Shown here: positions 6,717 to 8,127 of the stretch, one piece after another
Layout of the letters: each line of letters starts with the position of its first letter
Numbering within the stretch: the stretch's first letter is position 1
From: Oscillospiraceae bacterium
GTDB lineage: Bacteria > Bacillota > Clostridia > Oscillospirales > UBA929
Length of the DNA stretch: 8,127 bases
NCBI GenBank assembly: GCA_031271525.1
Contig: JAISVO010000138.1
Span: 1-8,127, forward strand
Direction: 5' to 3'
The notes under the pieces: model-generated
Seen by the model: only the letters and a program-made list of their open reading frames with translations
What the model was told of the DNA's origin: nothing
The model's database searches: none
Translations under genes and position numbers: made by a program

Positions 6717-6717
6717 C

Positions 6718-7536
6718 TTAGTTACCAATCATGATCGAAACTTTCGCCAAGTATTTCGAAACATCCTTTAAGCTGATTTCATCGTGGAGATATAGGGCGT
6801 AGACGGGTCCTTTCAGGGTTAGGGAGTGCTCCTCCGCGTACGCCGCCATCCGGAGGGGCAGGTCGCCCATTTCGCCGTAGTTCCCCCGGCAATAGCCGAC
6901 CAGATACCGCCCTTGCTCGATCTGCCGGTTACCGGTGGGATCGAGCGAAAAAAACCGCTCGGGCTGTCCGGGCGATTGATAAAAATGCTTGATATCGCTG
7001 TGGAAACCGCCGATGGGGTAGCTCAGGTTGATCCGCAGCTCCTTCGCCTGACGGCAGAACCGCATAAACGGCTCGATAAAAGTCTCCCCTTCGGTAAAGC
7101 CGGTGAGAGGGCCGAGGAGATAATTCCTCTCCTCCAGAGTCGTCACCATGATCTGGGTTTCGCCAGCCGGAACGCCTTTTTCCAAACGCAGTCCGTTCCG
7201 GATCAGTTCCAAGCGGGTGTGCATCACCGAGTAGCATTCGCGAAGCCGTTGCATCTCCATGTCGAGCCGCCGCTCCTGCTGCTCGATCAGCTCCATGATC
7301 TTTTCAGGCGACCGGTCGCTCTCAATCGCGCCGATCGTCTTTAGGGGGATGTTCAGGCTGCTCAGCACCGTGATGAAGTTGACGGCGATGATCTGCTTTG
7401 GGGAATAGTAGCGGTACAGATTGTCCGGGTTCCGCTTCGCCGGGGAGAATAAGCCAATCTCATCCCAGTAGCGCAATGTTGTCTGCTCGATTCCGGATAG
7501 TTTTGCAAACTCCTTGATGGTGAGGAACTCTTTCAT
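6718..7536 (-). CDS. MerR-family transcriptional regulator with GyrI-like ligand-binding domain
   Basis: A 272-residue regulator of the MerR superfamily, BmrR/BltR-like in layout. The N-terminal winged helix-turn-helix (about 4-72) shows the typical TIKEFAKLSGIEQTTLRYWDEIGLFSP pattern (key residues L21, R22, Y23 and W24, then GLF) and the wing segment YRYYSPKQ. A long dimerisation helix (about 75-118) is followed by an effector domain (about 125-270) of the GyrI-like/BmrR C-terminal type, which usually binds small, often cationic or hydrophobic, ligands. The ligand here cannot be read. A conserved-looking acidic tail (YLHDEISLKDVSKYL) ends the domain. The ATG at 7536 has an AAAGGAG site 7 nt upstream. 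The gene lies 24 bp downstream of the DHHW gene on the same strand and 93 bp upstream of the kinase. It may regulate its own cluster or the kinase promoter; only proximity supports this. Confidence 0.9.
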   Translation of the reverse strand: MKEFLTIKEFAKLSGIEQTTLRYWDEIGLFSPAKRNPDNLYRYYSPKQIIAVNFITVLSSLNIPLKTIGAIESDRSPEKIMELIEQQERRLDMEMQRLRECYSVMHTRLELIRNGLRLEKGVPAGETQIMVTTLEERNYLLGPLTGFTEGETFIEPFMRFCRQAKELRINLSYPIGGFHSDIKHFYQSPGQPERFFSLDPTGNRQIEQGRYLVGYCRGNYGEMGDLPLRMAAYAEEHSLTLKGPVYALYLHDEISLKDVSKYLAKVSIMIGN

Positions 7537-7543
7537 GCGCCAT

Positions 7544-7550
7544 CTCCTTT
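7544..7550 (-). promoter_or_regulatory. Shine-Dalgarno for the MerR gene
   Basis: AAAGGAG on the minus strand ends 7 nt before the ATG at 7536. It lies in the 24-bp gap after the DHHW stop codon, and confirms the start and the independent translation of the MerR gene. Confidence 0.85.
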
Positions 7551-7560
7551 GGTCTTTCTT

Positions 7561-8127
7561 TCATTCCGATCTCGCGAAAAAGGGCGAGACAAACTCTTCG
7601 GCAGGGGGGGACTGGATGCTGTCGCTGGTGTTAAACAGCGTCGCGGAGTACAGGAACAATACGTCCGGCTTCGCCCCGAAGTCGACATAGTCGCCGACGA
7701 GGTCGGCGCGGATATACCGAAGGTCTACCAGAGTCACGGCGCTGTACCCGTCCAGAAGCAGGGGAGAGAGGGATCCGGCGTAGGAATCGCGGAAGATGAC
7801 AAGCTCCTTGCCGCCGGCGTTTGCCGGGTTCTCGGCGCGGACGACCGCTTGCGGACCCAGCAGGAAAAGGTTGTAGGAGTCCATACCGCCTAGCTGGCTC
7901 TCGTCGTAGACGGGAAGCGTCTCCCCCGGACGCTCGATGCTGGTTACGACGGCGTTCTCGGTAGTGTCGCTCACAAGGTAGGTCAAGGTATCCGGCTTGA
8001 CGTTCAGCGCCGCCTGACCGTAGTAAACGCCGTAGAAGGGGGCAAATGTCTTTGCTGTGTAAGCGCTCAAGTCAAACCGGGTATCCGAGCCGAGGCCGGC
8101 GAGGATCGCGTCTGCCACCGGGCCAAG
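7561..8127 (-). CDS. DHHW-family protein, C-terminal part (5' end outside window)
   Basis: The frame is open from the right edge to a TGA at 7563-7561 and gives the last 188 residues of a longer protein. It resembles the C-terminal half of DHHW-family proteins (AlgX/AlgJ-like, SGNH-hydrolase fold), extracytoplasmic proteins often linked to O-acetylation of surface polysaccharides. Visible features are a FAPFYGVYYGQA segment (around residues 28-39), DSYNLFLLG (83-91), ELVIFRDSYAGSLSPLLL (108-125, with D114-S115-Y116), TLVDLRYI (132-139) and a final DVLFLYSATLF strand. The DHHW signature itself would lie just upstream, off the right edge, so family membership rests on the tail alone. A GTG at 8118 reads as valine inside the frame and should not be taken as the start. 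The gene is followed 24 bp later by the MerR gene, so the two may share a transcript. A run of seven C bases (7610-7604 on this strand) lies near the 3' end. Confidence 0.75.
   Translation of the reverse strand, partial: LGPVADAILAGLGSDTRFDLSAYTAKTFAPFYGVYYGQAALNVKPDTLTYLVSDTTENAVVTSIERPGETLPVYDESQLGGMDSYNLFLLGPQAVVRAENPANAGGKELVIFRDSYAGSLSPLLLDGYSAVTLVDLRYIRADLVGDYVDFGAKPDVLFLYSATLFNTSDSIQSPPAEEFVSPFFARSE

Noticed and set aside
7604..7610. Seven-base G/C homopolymer in the DHHW gene as a phase-variation tract
   Set aside because: Seven bases is short for phase variation in a GC-rich gene. The frame is intact through it and it lies about 45 bp from the stop, so slippage would only alter the tail.
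7549..7893. Open frame of 114 codons on the + strand opposite the DHHW gene
   Set aside because: The minus-strand frame carries DHHW-family features, whereas this one shows no motif.
8116..8118. GTG as the start of the DHHW gene
   Set aside because: The frame stays open to the window edge, no Shine-Dalgarno can be seen in the 9 bases left, and the protein would lack its N-terminal half and signal peptide.
1..8127. Mobile elements, CRISPR arrays, tRNA genes, toxin-antitoxin or phage-defence genes
   Set aside because: No transposase, integrase, regularly spaced repeats, cloverleaf or defence-type motif was seen. The coding genes fill nearly all of the window.

Overview
The window reads as a stretch of a moderately GC-rich (mid-to-upper 50s % by eye) Firmicute genome, most likely an anaerobic Clostridia/Oscillospiraceae-type bacterium. 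The evidence is strong GGAGG-type ribosome binding sites, a Clostridia-style giant hybrid histidine kinase (HAMP-PAS-GAF-HisKA-REC-HPt), a DHHW-family surface protein and a MerR regulator with a GyrI-like ligand domain. The taxon is inferred from protein style, not from a marker gene. There are no tRNAs, rRNAs, CRISPR arrays, insertion sequences or phage genes.

Layout, left to right. Positions 1-174 (+) hold the 3' end of a gene resembling the C-terminus of a flavodoxin-family protein. It converges with, and almost touches, a minus-strand series that fills the rest of the window. In transcription order (right to left) this series is: a DHHW-family protein (C-terminal part only, 8127-7561); a MerR-family regulator (7536-6718); a 93-bp gap with candidate promoters; a 1532-residue membrane hybrid sensor kinase (6624-2026); a double-receiver protein with no output domain (2019-1258); and a REC-HD-GYP protein, a predicted cyclic-di-GMP phosphodiesterase (1253-180).

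The last three genes form a tight operon with 4-6 bp between stop and start. The two downstream ribosome binding sites lie inside the end of the preceding gene, so translation is probably coupled. Together they look like a complete phosphorelay. An extracytoplasmic Cache-like sensor plus cytoplasmic PAS and GAF domains would drive autophosphorylation at H739. Phosphate would pass to D1047 of the internal receiver, then to one or both of two HPt domains (H1201, H1394), then to the separate receivers. The terminal output would be cyclic-di-GMP hydrolysis.

The points most worth a second look are: a tandem duplication at the kinase C-terminus in which each HPt is followed at the same distance by an FD-x-DG-x-D helical segment; the degenerate first receiver of the middle protein; and the kinase start, which has no usable Shine-Dalgarno but a perfect TATAAT five bases upstream, suggesting a leaderless transcript possibly controlled by the adjacent MerR regulator. 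I see no wholly new system. It is a well-formed two-component/c-di-GMP operon with unusual details.
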